From: an uncultured Caryophanales bacterium | GTDB taxonomy: Bacteria > Bacillota_I > Bacilli_A > RFN20 > CAG-826 | Reading direction: 5' to 3' | Assembly: GCA_946624155.1 (NCBI GenBank) | Contig: CAMORU010000003.1 | Span: 1-64,000 of the forward strand | DNA length: 64,000 nucleotides | In this document: positions 1 through 8,125 of the stretch, piece after piece | Numbering within the stretch: position 1 is the first letter of the stretch | Layout: the number at the start of each line of letters is the position of its first letter | Notes under the pieces: model-generated | Databases searched by the model: none | What the model was told of the DNA's origin: nothing | Seen by the model: only the letters and a program-made list of their open reading frames with translations | Made by a program: the position numbers and the translations under genes

Positions 1-155
1 CTATCACTAGAAACGGTGAAGAAATAATCTGTGAGTATGATTATTACAAAGCTGTCACTCCTGGCCAAGAAGCTGTCTTCTATAATGAAGAAGGACTCAT
101 GATTGGCTCAGGAACAATTGATGAAGTTTATAGAGACGATAAGAGAATTGACTAA
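1..155 (+). CDS. mnmA: tRNA-specific 2-thiouridylase MnmA, C-terminal fragment
   Basis: An open frame enters from the left edge and ends at TAA 153-155, giving about 50 residues. The segment TPGQEAVFY followed by GSGTI matches the C-terminal beta-barrel of MnmA, where TPGQ-x-x-VFY is a family hallmark. MnmA thiolates U34 of the Lys, Glu and Gln tRNAs in the cytoplasm. The catalytic cysteines and PP-loop lie outside the window, so activity cannot be judged. A strong terminator follows directly, so this is the last gene of its transcript. Confidence 0.85.
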   Translation, partial: ITRNGEEIICEYDYYKAVTPGQEAVFYNEEGLMIGSGTIDEVYRDDKRID

Positions 156-159
156 AATA

Positions 160-182
160 AAACACCCTTAAGGGTGTTTTTT
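160..182. terminator. Bidirectional terminator between mnmA and the ABC ATPase
   Basis: AAACACCCTT is followed directly by its complement AAGGGTGTTT, with A-rich sequence on the left and a T run on the right. It can end transcription from both sides, since the minus-strand ABC gene stops at 184. Confidence 0.85.
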
Positions 183-183
183 A

Positions 184-1209
184 TTAACCTAGAATTGCTG
201 AGTCAGACAATACGTCGTTATCGCTTGCGGTTGTAAACATGTTAAGGAGTTGAGTAATTGTAAGTTTCTTTTTTTCTTCTCCTGAGATATCAACGGCAAT
301 TTTACCTTTTGACATCATAACAAGACGATTTCCGTATTTAATTGCATCGTTCATATTATGAGTAATCATAATTGTTGTTAAGTTTTGTTCGTGAACGATA
401 CGGTCTGTAATTTCTAGAACTTTTGCTGCAGTTTTTGGATCAAGTGCGGCAGTATGCTCATCAAGAAGTAAAACTGGTTTAGTGACGTCATATGCACGCA
501 TCTTTTTATCAAACTCTGCATAAGCAGCTTTGATTTTTTCAGAGCGTTGAGCGGAATTTAAACTCTTATCTTTAAGAATCACTTTTTTAGTATTCTTGTA
601 GATTTCTTTTTGCTCTTTATACACTCTTTCAACTTCTTCTTTAGCTTCTTCACGTTTGAAAGGATTAAATTTAACGTAATCTTTTCTAATTTGGTTGAAG
701 CTTGGTTTTTGAGCCATGGTGGCCATTAAAAGAGTAATTGCTTGTCTTTGTCCTCCGGACAACAAACCAACTTTTTGGTATAAACGAGATTCAAGTCCAA
801 GACCTAAAGATTTGAGTTGTTCCTCGTAGTAAGTCTTATCTTTATTTGGGATTGACCATCTAAATAATGAACGTTTCTTACCACGACCTCTTGCTAAAGC
901 AAGGTTTTCGATAACTGTCATATCTGTGGCAGTACCTTTCATCGGATCTTGGAAAACGTGACCAAAATATGGTGCGCGCTTATGCTCAGGTAATTTAGCG
1001 ACATCTGTACCATTAAGTAAAATAAAGCCAGAATCTGCACTTATTGAACCAGTAATGAGGTTAAGAAGCGTTGATTTACCTGCGCCATTAGAACCAATGA
1101 CGGTGATAAAATCACCTTCATTAAGCACTAAATTAAGGTTATCAATAGCCTTATGTTCGTTAACTGTTCCAGGGTTAAATGTTTTTGTGATGTTCTTAAT
1201 TTCAATCAT
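184..1209 (-). CDS. ABC transporter ATP-binding protein (TrpZ-like) with a long insertion
   Basis: This is the cytoplasmic ATPase of the importer encoded with the next two genes. Walker A (GSNGAGKST) is at residues 39-47, the Q-loop Gln at about 87, the signature LSGGQ at 150-154, Walker B (VLLLDE) at 246-251, the D-loop ALDP at about 255 and the switch His at about 284. Importer ATPases of this type are usually about 250 residues, and the signature and Walker B are normally about 20 residues apart. Here they are about 95 apart, because a lysine- and glutamate-rich, probably helical stretch (about 168-243) is inserted in frame. The start overlaps the end of the permease gene by 8 bp. The family is known to transport amino acids; a Trp/Tyr-type substrate is inferred from the neighbouring trpB. 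Confidence 0.85.
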   Translation of the reverse strand: MIEIKNITKTFNPGTVNEHKAIDNLNLVLNEGDFITVIGSNGAGKSTLLNLITGSISADSGFILLNGTDVAKLPEHKRAPYFGHVFQDPMKGTATDMTVIENLALARGRGKKRSLFRWSIPNKDKTYYEEQLKSLGLGLESRLYQKVGLLSGGQRQAITLLMATMAQKPSFNQIRKDYVKFNPFKREEAKEEVERVYKEQKEIYKNTKKVILKDKSLNSAQRSEKIKAAYAEFDKKMRAYDVTKPVLLLDEHTAALDPKTAAKVLEITDRIVHEQNLTTIMITHNMNDAIKYGNRLVMMSKGKIAVDISGEEKKKLTITQLLNMFTTASDNDVLSDSAILG

Positions 1210-2131
1210 TTTTCACATCCCCCTCTGCAATACGCTTGTTAACAAAATGCTTTCTAATTTTACTTTGATATTGATTCTTAATGTATGGAACACCTAAGAA
1301 AATAATAACAATAACAGCGGCTAAAGCTTTAAGTAAGTTTGTATCTAAACCGAGGAAAACAACGGTTTGGAAAATAATATAATAAATGATTCCGCCAACA
1401 GCACATCCAAGTAATCTAACTAAGAAGTTTGGTGAAATTTTGGTGGTAATAGCGGTACCGACAACGACCGCACATAAGCCTATGACGATTGCGCCTTTAC
1501 CCATATTAATATCGGCGTATCCTTGATATTGCGCTAAAAGCGCACCTGCTAAAGCGACTAAAGCATTGGAGATCATTAGACCAAGAACAATGTTGAATTT
1601 AGTGTTGATGCCTTGAGCTCTAGACATGTCTTGGTTATTACCAGTAGCACGGATAGACGCACCAAGTTCAGTACCAAAGAAGAGATATAAAATGGCTAAG
1701 AATAAAGCGACAATTAAGCCGATTTTCCATAATGCATCATAAACTGATGCCTGGGAGAATAAGACTTTATAGGAGAAAGAAGCAACAGAAATGTTGCTAC
1801 GACCTCCGGAGATAAGAAGATTAATACTCCACAACGCCATCTGTGTCAGAATACCAGCGAGAATCGCTGGAATACCTAAGAACGTGTGTAATAGACCTGT
1901 TATTAATCCGCATATAGCGCCTGCAATTGTGGCAATTAACATGGCGAGTAAAAAGTTCATTCCGCTTGTGATTAAAACAGCAGCAACGATTCCGCCTGTG
2001 ACGAAAGAACCATCAACTGTTAAATCAGCGACATTAAGAACTTTATAGGTGATATAAACACCTAAAGCCATAATCGACCAGATTAAGCCAAGGGTTATTG
2101 CACCAGGAAGTGAAGATAAGTAATCGAGCAT
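1202..2131 (-). CDS. ABC transporter permease (TrpY-like, LivH-type family)
   Basis: This 309-residue protein has about eight to nine hydrophobic membrane segments spread along its length and no signal peptide. It resembles permeases of the branched-chain amino-acid family (BPD_transp_2) that pair with an ABC_sub_bind binding protein, as in the TrpXYZ systems of streptococci. It lies between the binding-protein gene upstream and the ATPase gene downstream, overlapping the latter by 8 bp, so the three are one operon. Its role would be the membrane channel of the importer. The substrate cannot be read from sequence. Confidence 0.85.
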   Translation of the reverse strand: MLDYLSSLPGAITLGLIWSIMALGVYITYKVLNVADLTVDGSFVTGGIVAAVLITSGMNFLLAMLIATIAGAICGLITGLLHTFLGIPAILAGILTQMALWSINLLISGGRSNISVASFSYKVLFSQASVYDALWKIGLIVALFLAILYLFFGTELGASIRATGNNQDMSRAQGINTKFNIVLGLMISNALVALAGALLAQYQGYADINMGKGAIVIGLCAVVVGTAITTKISPNFLVRLLGCAVGGIIYYIIFQTVVFLGLDTNLLKALAAVIVIIFLGVPYIKNQYQSKIRKHFVNKRIAEGDVKND

Positions 2132-2156
2132 AGCAAGCCTCTAATTAATAATTTAA

Positions 2157-3167
2157 TTATTTCTTCATGAATGATGAGAAAACATCCATCAACATCTTTG
2201 CTTGAGTCTTTAAAGGAGCTAAGTCAGATGTGCCTGAAACATTTTTGCCAACAACGCCATCGAAATTTTTAATTCCAAGAGCAACGCCGTATTCAGTAAC
2301 GGATGTGCCAAGAACAGGAATTGTGTTTGTAGCATTTGCTGCAGCTTGTAAAGCTGGTGTAGCATTTGCCATGATTAAATCGACAGAGTGTGAAACAAAT
2401 GTGTTAGCAATAACTGAACATGTTGCAGAATCATTAGCAGCGTTTTGTTCATCAATTTCAACGTTTTCAGGACCTAAGCCAGCTTTGACTGCATCAATAA
2501 ATCCTTGAGTTGCAGCATCTAATGCTGGGTGGGCAACTAATTGAGAAATACCAATTTTGTAATGATTGTTATCGGTGTTTTGGAATTCTGGAAGATCAAC
2601 GGTGCTTGAAGCATCTTTGTTAACTTCTACGTAATCTTTTGGAACTGAAACACCAACATCTTTACAGAAACTCTTGTTATATTTCTTAATTGGGTTTTCA
2701 TCATAAGCAATTGGAAGAGTTTTAATATCTTCTTTGCCAAGTAAAACATCAACAGCCATTGCGCCGGTTTTGACACCGATGTTGTAGTAGCTAATTGAAA
2801 GTGTGATTGCGCCACAACCTTTACAAATACCTTCTTCCCCAGCGAAAACTGGTTTCTTTGCTGGACGTACAATGTTGTTGATAATTTCAACGTTACTTGC
2901 ACATGTGTTGTCTGTTGGAATGTAGATAGAATCAACGTTGTTGATAGATCCATTCAAAACAGCGGAGATATCGTTTGAATCGGAGAAGGACATGAGCTTT
3001 GTAGATAAGCCTTTTTTCTCGAGTTCTTTCTTTACAACATTAACTTGATAAAGGGAATTTGCCTCAGCAGCGCAATAAAGTAAACCAACGTTTGCGTGTT
3101 GATTGCCGCATCCTGTTAAAGATGATAAAGCAGCCGCAGCTGCAACAAATAAGAATGACTTTTTCAT
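2157..3167 (-). CDS. ABC transporter substrate-binding lipoprotein (TrpX-like, ABC_sub_bind family)
   Basis: The 336-residue protein starts with a lipoprotein signal: a basic MKK, a hydrophobic Ala-rich core and the lipobox LTGC with the lipidated cysteine at residue 20. The mature part has the periplasmic-binding-protein fold of the ABC_sub_bind family, with two Rossmann-like lobes. It is the first gene of the minus-strand operon and would capture substrate outside the membrane. A GAGGA ribosome binding site sits about 9 nt before the start. The promoter region is shared with the divergent HTH-trpB gene, which suggests joint control of aromatic amino-acid uptake and synthesis. Confidence 0.87.
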   Translation of the reverse strand: MKKSFLFVAAAAALSSLTGCGNQHANVGLLYCAAEANSLYQVNVVKKELEKKGLSTKLMSFSDSNDISAVLNGSINNVDSIYIPTDNTCASNVEIINNIVRPAKKPVFAGEEGICKGCGAITLSISYYNIGVKTGAMAVDVLLGKEDIKTLPIAYDENPIKKYNKSFCKDVGVSVPKDYVEVNKDASSTVDLPEFQNTDNNHYKIGISQLVAHPALDAATQGFIDAVKAGLGPENVEIDEQNAANDSATCSVIANTFVSHSVDLIMANATPALQAAANATNTIPVLGTSVTEYGVALGIKNFDGVVGKNVSGTSDLAPLKTQAKMLMDVFSSFMKK

Positions 3168-3373
3168 AATAAAATTTCCTCTTTTTCGTTCGTTAGGTTT
3201 TCTAAAGGTTGTTTACAACTAGAACCCTAAGTTTAATTAATTAAAAATCAATGCTTAAATTCTACATAATTTAAATAAACTTGTATATAAAAATTTTTTC
3301 ATAAAGTTAAGATTACTATTGTAATTAGTTTATCGGTATTTTATAATTATTCCGCAAAGCGAGGAACGGAACA
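3168..3373. promoter_or_regulatory. Divergent control region between the TrpXYZ-like operon and HTH-trpB
   Basis: This very AT-rich stretch of 206 bp has no gene. It holds an inverted repeat GTTGT-TT-ACAAC at 3208-3219, flanked by GGTT/AACC arms, inside the minus-strand leader. This could be an operator or a leader hairpin. I looked for a T-box or trp leader peptide and saw neither. No confident -35/-10 pair is visible for either direction. Confidence 0.45.
3350..3371 (+). promoter_or_regulatory. Hairpin enclosing the trpB ribosome binding site
   Basis: TTCCG at 3350-3354 is complementary to CGGAA at 3367-3371. The Shine-Dalgarno GAGGA (3361-3365) lies in the loop, 8 nt before ATG 3374. This could act as a translational control hairpin or a protein-binding inverted repeat. 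It is short (5 bp), so the call is tentative. Confidence 0.35.
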
Positions 3374-4774
3374 ATGTATATTTCAGTTAAAGATGCTGCT
3401 AAAAAGTGGGGTGTAAATGAACGCCGTGTACGTCTTTTATGCCAAGAAAATAGAATTGAAGGATTAGTGAAGAAAGGCAAAATTTATTTAATTCCTGAAG
3501 ATGCCCCAAAACCTTTAGATAGAAGAGGCAAAACTGGCCCAATTAAATTAGCAAATATTTCCGATATTGATTTCGCAACATATCGTAAAGTTTACCCAAA
3601 CGAAGAAGGTTATTTTGGTCCTTACGGTGGTTCATTCGTAGATGAAAAAACTAAGAAAACATTTCAAGAAATTTATAATGGTTATCTTACTATTTGTAAG
3701 TCTGCAAAGTTTATTTCTGAACTACGTCAAATAAGACATGATTTCCAAGGTAGACCTACTCCAGTTTATCATTGTGAACGCTTATCTAATTATTTGGGCA
3801 AAGTTCAAATTTATTTAAAACGTGAAGATTTAAATCATATGGGATCCCACAAATTAAATAACTGTATGGGACAAGCTTTGCTTGCAAAAACTCTAGGAAA
3901 GAAAAAGTTGATCGCTGAAACAGGTGCTGGAAGTCACGGTTCAGCTGTCGCAACAGCAGCCGCTTACTTTGGCCTTAAATGTGATATTTATATGGGCGAA
4001 GTTGATATGATGAAGCAAGCTCCAAATGTAAATCGTATGCGCATTTTAGGTGCTAATGTTATACCTGTAAAAGAAGGCACTAGAACATTAAAAGAAGCGG
4101 TGGATGCTGCTCTTGAAGCGTTCTTAAAAGAGCAAAAAGATGCTTTTTATCTAATGGGTTCTGCTGTTGGTCCTCATCCTTATCCTTTAATTGTTAGAGA
4201 ATTCCAAGAAATTATAGGTAGAGAAGCACGTGAACAATTCCAAGAAATGACTGGAGAATTACCAGATATTGTTTGTGCTTGTGTTGGCGGCGGAAGTAAC
4301 GCAATCGGTATGTTTGAAGCGTTCCTAAATGATCCAGTTCAAATTGTCGGAGTTGAACCAATGGGTGAAGGTAAAGAACCAGGAAAAAATGCCGCAACAA
4401 TGACTTTCGGTAAAGAATATGTTTTGCATGGTTTCAAATCTAAGGTCTTAATGAATAAAGATGGTAGCGTAGCAAATGCTTATTCTATTGCATCAGGTTT
4501 AGATTATCCTGGTGTCGGACCAGAACATGCTTTCCTCCATGATATTGGAAGAGTTCAATATGAGACAGTTACTGATGAAGAAGCTTTGGAAGCATTTAAA
4601 CTCTTATGTAGACTTGAAGGTATTATTCCTGCAATTGAATCAGCGCATGCTCTAGCGTATGCTATTAAAATAGCAAGAACTAGGAATTCAGGTTCAATTC
4701 TTGTCAATTTAAGTGGTAGAGGAGATAAAGACTTATCCTACTTAATGGAGAAATATCCTGATCTTCTTAAATAA
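3374..4774 (+). CDS. trpB: Tryptophan synthase beta chain with N-terminal helix-turn-helix domain
   Basis: Residues 1-55 look like an excisionase/MerR-type helix-turn-helix ([16 protein letters not shown] followed by a wing with KKGKIYLIP). Residues about 70-466 are a complete TrpB. The PLP lysine is K160 in GSHKLNN, the catalytic Glu is E182 in AETGAG, and the phosphate-binding GGGSN is at 305-309. The Gln that normally follows GAG (GAGQHG in most TrpB) is Ser187. TrpB condenses indole with serine using PLP. No trpA or other trp biosynthesis gene is in the window, so indole salvage is plausible. The HTH is inferred to bind DNA, perhaps the adjacent divergent promoter. It is a single-gene transcript bounded by its own terminator. 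Confidence 0.9.
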   Translation: MYISVKDAAKKWGVNERRVRLLCQENRIEGLVKKGKIYLIPEDAPKPLDRRGKTGPIKLANISDIDFATYRKVYPNEEGYFGPYGGSFVDEKTKKTFQEIYNGYLTICKSAKFISELRQIRHDFQGRPTPVYHCERLSNYLGKVQIYLKREDLNHMGSHKLNNCMGQALLAKTLGKKKLIAETGAGSHGSAVATAAAYFGLKCDIYMGEVDMMKQAPNVNRMRILGANVIPVKEGTRTLKEAVDAALEAFLKEQKDAFYLMGSAVGPHPYPLIVREFQEIIGREAREQFQEMTGELPDIVCACVGGGSNAIGMFEAFLNDPVQIVGVEPMGEGKEPGKNAATMTFGKEYVLHGFKSKVLMNKDGSVANAYSIASGLDYPGVGPEHAFLHDIGRVQYETVTDEEALEAFKLLCRLEGIIPAIESAHALAYAIKIARTRNSGSILVNLSGRGDKDLSYLMEKYPDLLK

Positions 4775-4777
4775 TTC

Positions 4778-4804
4778 AAAAAGGTTCCGAGTTCGGAACC
4801 TTTT
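4778..4804 (+). terminator. Terminator after trpB
   Basis: AAAAGGTTCCGA pairs with TTCGGAACCTTTT, giving a stem of about 11 bp with a tight loop and a T-rich 3' side. It could also serve the convergent minus-strand gene ending at 4823. Confidence 0.85.
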
Positions 4805-4822
4805 AAATTTAAAATTTAATCT

Positions 4823-5947
4823 CTATTCTTCTTCGCGTCTTAACGAAAAGTCGCCATCTTTAATCCAGCCAAGTTTTCTAAAGGCTAAATCAATGAAGAA
4901 CACTAGAATAATTGGAGCAACTATTTGTAAAACAAATATTCCAACCCAAGTTTGCCATGAGTTCCCCATAGATGCAAAAGTTCCAATTTGACCAACTAAA
5001 CCAGCAGTCCCCATACCAGATGATGCACCCATGCATTTTAGTTTTAACCAGCAAGTTGAAATAGGTCCAAGAATTGCTGAAGCAATAATTGTTGGTAACC
5101 AAATAACAGGTTTTCTTAAGATATTTTTAAATTGAAGCATACTTGTGCCTATTCCAATTGAAATAACTTGTCCAATATTATTGTCGCGTCTAGATTGAAT
5201 TGCAAATCCAACCATTTGTGTGGAACAACCAACAACTGCAGCCCCTGAGGCAATCTGTAAACCTACAGATGAATTTCCTAAAGCGGTGGTGAAGATAATT
5301 GCGCCAATAGCAGCACTTGAAATTGGAGCGGTAAGTGCCATTCCCATAAGGACAGCGACAATTATTCCCATTAAGAAAGGAGCGACTGTTGTGCCTTCGG
5401 CAATTAACCATTGAATCGCGAATGTAACATACGCGGATGGGTATCTAATTCCTAAAGAAAGAATTAATCCAACAGCAGCTGAAAATAACGGAACGATTAA
5501 AATATCTACTGAGGTTTTTCTTCTTAGTACTAATTTTATTAGTAATGCAACCGCAATACATACTAAAAAGATTGTAAGAGGATCGCCAACTTTTATTCCG
5601 TTCGCTTCCACTAAATGCCCATGCATATCGGTAGTCATTGAAAAATAAGCAGCAACTTCACCAACAGCAGCTAAGCAAATCGTTTTTAAAGCATCAAATT
5701 TTAACGCTAAAGCGATGCCGACTCCGATGCCGGCACCAGTGAGCATTTGTAAAACAAACGATAATCCACTTTTATGAGTAGATGTTCCAATAACATCAAC
5801 CATAAAATTACAAAATCCACTTTCAGGCCAAATGGCAAAAAATGCGCCAATTGTAGCGAATATAGTTCCAATTATTAGCGTAGCAAATAATCCATTTGCC
5901 ATTCCACCTAGTGTAATCGTAAAGAAGTTTAATATTTTCTTTTTCAT
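4823..5947 (-). CDS. PTS_EIIC_2 / PfoR-like membrane transporter
   Basis: A 374-residue integral membrane protein with about ten hydrophobic segments and a short basic N-terminus. Glycine- and alanine-rich stretches such as APISSAAIGAIIF and GCSTQMVGFAIQS fit the PTS_EIIC_2 (PfoR) family, which is annotated as a sugar PTS IIC component without its own IIA or IIB domains. No partner PTS gene is nearby, so the phosphoryl donor would have to be encoded elsewhere. On the minus strand a TATAAT lies roughly 20 nt before the start and no good Shine-Dalgarno is seen. A cre-like site at 6022-6035 lies upstream. Substrate unknown. Confidence 0.7.
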   Translation of the reverse strand: MKKKILNFFTITLGGMANGLFATLIIGTIFATIGAFFAIWPESGFCNFMVDVIGTSTHKSGLSFVLQMLTGAGIGVGIALALKFDALKTICLAAVGEVAAYFSMTTDMHGHLVEANGIKVGDPLTIFLVCIAVALLIKLVLRRKTSVDILIVPLFSAAVGLILSLGIRYPSAYVTFAIQWLIAEGTTVAPFLMGIIVAVLMGMALTAPISSAAIGAIIFTTALGNSSVGLQIASGAAVVGCSTQMVGFAIQSRRDNNIGQVISIGIGTSMLQFKNILRKPVIWLPTIIASAILGPISTCWLKLKCMGASSGMGTAGLVGQIGTFASMGNSWQTWVGIFVLQIVAPIILVFFIDLAFRKLGWIKDGDFSLRREEE

Positions 5948-6021
5948 AGTCTAAATAATGATTTGTATTATATTGCTCTTTTTGTAAAAATACAAAATTT
6001 ATTTATAGTATCCATCGATAT

Positions 6022-6035
6022 TATAACCGCTTACA
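6022..6035. promoter_or_regulatory. Possible catabolite-responsive element (cre-like)
   Basis: TATAACCGCTTACA matches the core of the CcpA cre consensus (T-G-N2-A-N-C-G-N4-C-A) except for A in place of G at the second position. It lies between the divergent PTS-like gene and the clostripain lipoprotein. A single short match in AT-rich DNA is weak evidence. Confidence 0.3.
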
Positions 6036-6084
6036 ACGAAAATTTATTTGAATAAAAAATATATTTTTATTAATATATAGTCTT

Positions 6085-7875
6085 ATGAAAAAGTTGTTTA
6101 GATGTTTAATTACCCTATCCCTTAGCGCTGGTGCACTTAGCGCCTGCTCATTTGAGGACATTTTCGGAGGTGGCAGCACTTCCGACAAACCTGCCGATCA
6201 TATCGATGTTCGTGACTATTCTACTGAGGTAACAAAAGGTTCAAAATACGAATTTGATGGCAAGGTTTTTGCAGTTTATGAAGACGAAACTGAAGCTGAA
6301 GTCACAAAGAAATGTACTTTTACTACTCTTGATACTTCAACGCTTGGAACTTCAAAATTTGTTGTTAGATACGAAGACTCAAAATATATTCACAAAAAGA
6401 CTATTTCTGTAGAAATTGTTAAAAATTCTTATGCTGCATTACAATCCATTTCGCTTCCTGAAACAGTTAAAATTCGTTTAAGCAGCGGAGAAAGAACAAT
6501 CGTTCCAGAATTTATTCCAAGTAATGCTTCAAATAAGGAAGTTTCTTATAAAATTGATGATACTAGTATCGCAACAATTTCTTCGTCTGGTGTAATAACG
6601 CCAAAAGCTATTGGCGAAACCACTTTAACGGTTACTTCTAAGGAAAATAGTTCGATTAAAGACACTGCTAATCTAGTTGTTCATAATAATGATCAAGATG
6701 AGTGGACTATTTTAATGTATATTGCTGGATCTAATCTTGAATCTGAAGGTGGACAAGCCACAGAAGATTTAAAAGAAATTGCTTCGGTTAATGGCCAACC
6801 TGATGATGTTAATATTGTAATTCAAGCAGGCGGGGCTAATAGTTGGGCCTCAACTTATTCATCAAAAATTAATCCAAACAAAAGAAATAGACTTCACTTA
6901 GAAAATAAAAATTATGTAGTTGATAGTCAATCAACAAAAGTTAATATGGGACTTTCATCTTCACTATCAGATTTTATTGATTGGGGAGTCAAAGAATATC
7001 CAGCTGATAAATATGGTTTAATTTTCTGGAATCATGGTTCTGGAATTGATGGTTGTTGTTTCGATGAAACAACTGCTTCTTGGTCAGATCCTAATGGAGA
7101 TGGATTAACACCTGTTGAAGTTTCAACAGCAATTAAAAGTGCTAGATCATCATCTGGAATGTTCGATAAACTTGAATTTATTGGTTACGATTGTTGTTTG
7201 ATGCAAATTCAAGATATTGCAAGTTTGAATTCAGATTATGCTAAATACCAAATTGCCTCTTGTGAATCCGAATGGGGTTATGGTTGGTCATATGACAAAT
7301 GGATTGATGATTTATATTCTTTAAAAACGACTGAAGCTATTTTGAAAGCGTGTGTAGATAGTTTTGGAGAAGATACAACTGCACATTATCAAAGCATTTA
7401 TGGTGAACCAAATAATTCAACTTTATCATTATTAGATTTATCTAAGTGGAGTGAATACGAAACAGCTTGGGAAAGTATGGCAAGTACTCTTTCTGGAGTT
7501 GTTAATTCAACGTCAAAATGGAGTACATTTAGCAGTCTCTTAAAAACATGTTATAGATATGGTGTTGTTGTAGATGATTATGGTGGTAAAACTTACCCAT
7601 TTGATTTATTTGATATTGGAGATTTCTGTACAAAAATTAAAACTGATAGCAACTACAAAAATAATACTGCTCTAATGAGCAAAATTGATGCTGTTAGTTC
7701 TGTATTATCTTCTCTTGTTGTTTGCGAATTCTCTGGTGTTGCCGTTACTAATGGATCAGGACTTGCTTTATTTGCTCCTGTTAGCGGAGAGAATTATGAA
7801 TCTTCATATCCGTCATCAGTAACCACATTATCAACATGGAGAAACATTTGCATTAACTACGGTAATTGGTATTAA
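6085..7875 (+). CDS. Clostripain-family (C11) cysteine protease lipoprotein with Ig-like (Big_2) domain
   Basis: A lipobox LSAC places the lipidated cysteine at residue 21, so the protein is surface-anchored. Residues about 118-200 form a Big_2 bacterial Ig-like domain (the PSNASNKEVSYKI and ATISSSGVITP pattern). Residues about 206-596 form the clostripain domain: it begins WTILMYIAGSN, has the catalytic His in WNHGSG (H317), and the catalytic Cys in DCCLM (C371, aligned to the family DACLM). C11 proteases cut after Arg or Lys. The likely role is extracellular proteolysis or host interaction. No Shine-Dalgarno is visible; a TAATAT box ends 8 nt before the ATG, suggesting a very short leader. 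Confidence 0.88.
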   Translation: MKKLFRCLITLSLSAGALSACSFEDIFGGGSTSDKPADHIDVRDYSTEVTKGSKYEFDGKVFAVYEDETEAEVTKKCTFTTLDTSTLGTSKFVVRYEDSKYIHKKTISVEIVKNSYAALQSISLPETVKIRLSSGERTIVPEFIPSNASNKEVSYKIDDTSIATISSSGVITPKAIGETTLTVTSKENSSIKDTANLVVHNNDQDEWTILMYIAGSNLESEGGQATEDLKEIASVNGQPDDVNIVIQAGGANSWASTYSSKINPNKRNRLHLENKNYVVDSQSTKVNMGLSSSLSDFIDWGVKEYPADKYGLIFWNHGSGIDGCCFDETTASWSDPNGDGLTPVEVSTAIKSARSSSGMFDKLEFIGYDCCLMQIQDIASLNSDYAKYQIASCESEWGYGWSYDKWIDDLYSLKTTEAILKACVDSFGEDTTAHYQSIYGEPNNSTLSLLDLSKWSEYETAWESMASTLSGVVNSTSKWSTFSSLLKTCYRYGVVVDDYGGKTYPFDLFDIGDFCTKIKTDSNYKNNTALMSKIDAVSSVLSSLVVCEFSGVAVTNGSGLALFAPVSGENYESSYPSSVTTLSTWRNICINYGNWY

Positions 7876-7894
7876 TAATTTCTAAAATTTTATG

Positions 7895-7921
7895 AAGAGA
7901 ATCCTTTGTGGGTTCTCTTTT
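7895..7921 (+). terminator. Terminator after the clostripain gene
   Basis: AGAGAATCC and GGGTTCTCT pair (one G-T wobble) around a TTTGT loop and are followed by a T run. Confidence 0.8.
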
Positions 7922-7922
7922 G

Positions 7923-7950
7923 TTGACTACGTAAAATTTTATTGTATAAT
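7923..7950 (+). promoter_or_regulatory. Sigma-A promoter of the T-box/alaS transcript
   Basis: The -35 TTGACT (7923-7928) and -10 TATAAT (7945-7950) are separated by 16 bp. Predicted start of transcription is near 7957, so the leader is about 170 nt. Confidence 0.85.
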
Positions 7951-7956
7951 AAACTC

Positions 7957-8107
7957 ACTCCCATAAAGGAAATATATGCCACTCCTTTGGAGTCGATGAA
8001 AGTCGACGTAGTTCTGCGTTAAAGACGAATAATTAAGTGCAATACAAAGTATTGAATTAGGATGGTACCGCGATAAAACTCGTTCCTAGTTGATACTTTT
8101 TTATTTT
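7957..8107 (+). ncRNA. T-box leader (tRNA-Ala responsive) of alaS
   Basis: The invariant T-box core TGGTACCGCG is at 8063-8072, the sequence that pairs with the acceptor end of uncharged tRNA. The leader has small hairpins upstream (ACTCC/GGAGT at 7981-7993 and others), which would form a compact stem I. An Ala codon specifier is expected; GCG near 8016 or GCA near 8039 are candidates, but I cannot fix it. The T-box bulge sits inside a long helix: 8047-8062 pairs with 8084-8098 and is followed by a U-rich tract to 8107. A separate competing terminator stem is not evident, which is unusual. The gene downstream is alaS, as expected. Confidence 0.85.
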
Positions 8108-8125
8108 GTTTAGGAGGCCTTAAGG

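Noticed and set aside
184..1209. Frameshift or pseudogene explanation for the long ABC ATPase
   Set aside because: The frame is continuous and every catalytic motif is present on both sides of the insert.
3168..3373. A T-box or tryptophan leader before trpB
   Set aside because: There is no TGGTACCGCG-type core and no short Trp-rich reading frame.
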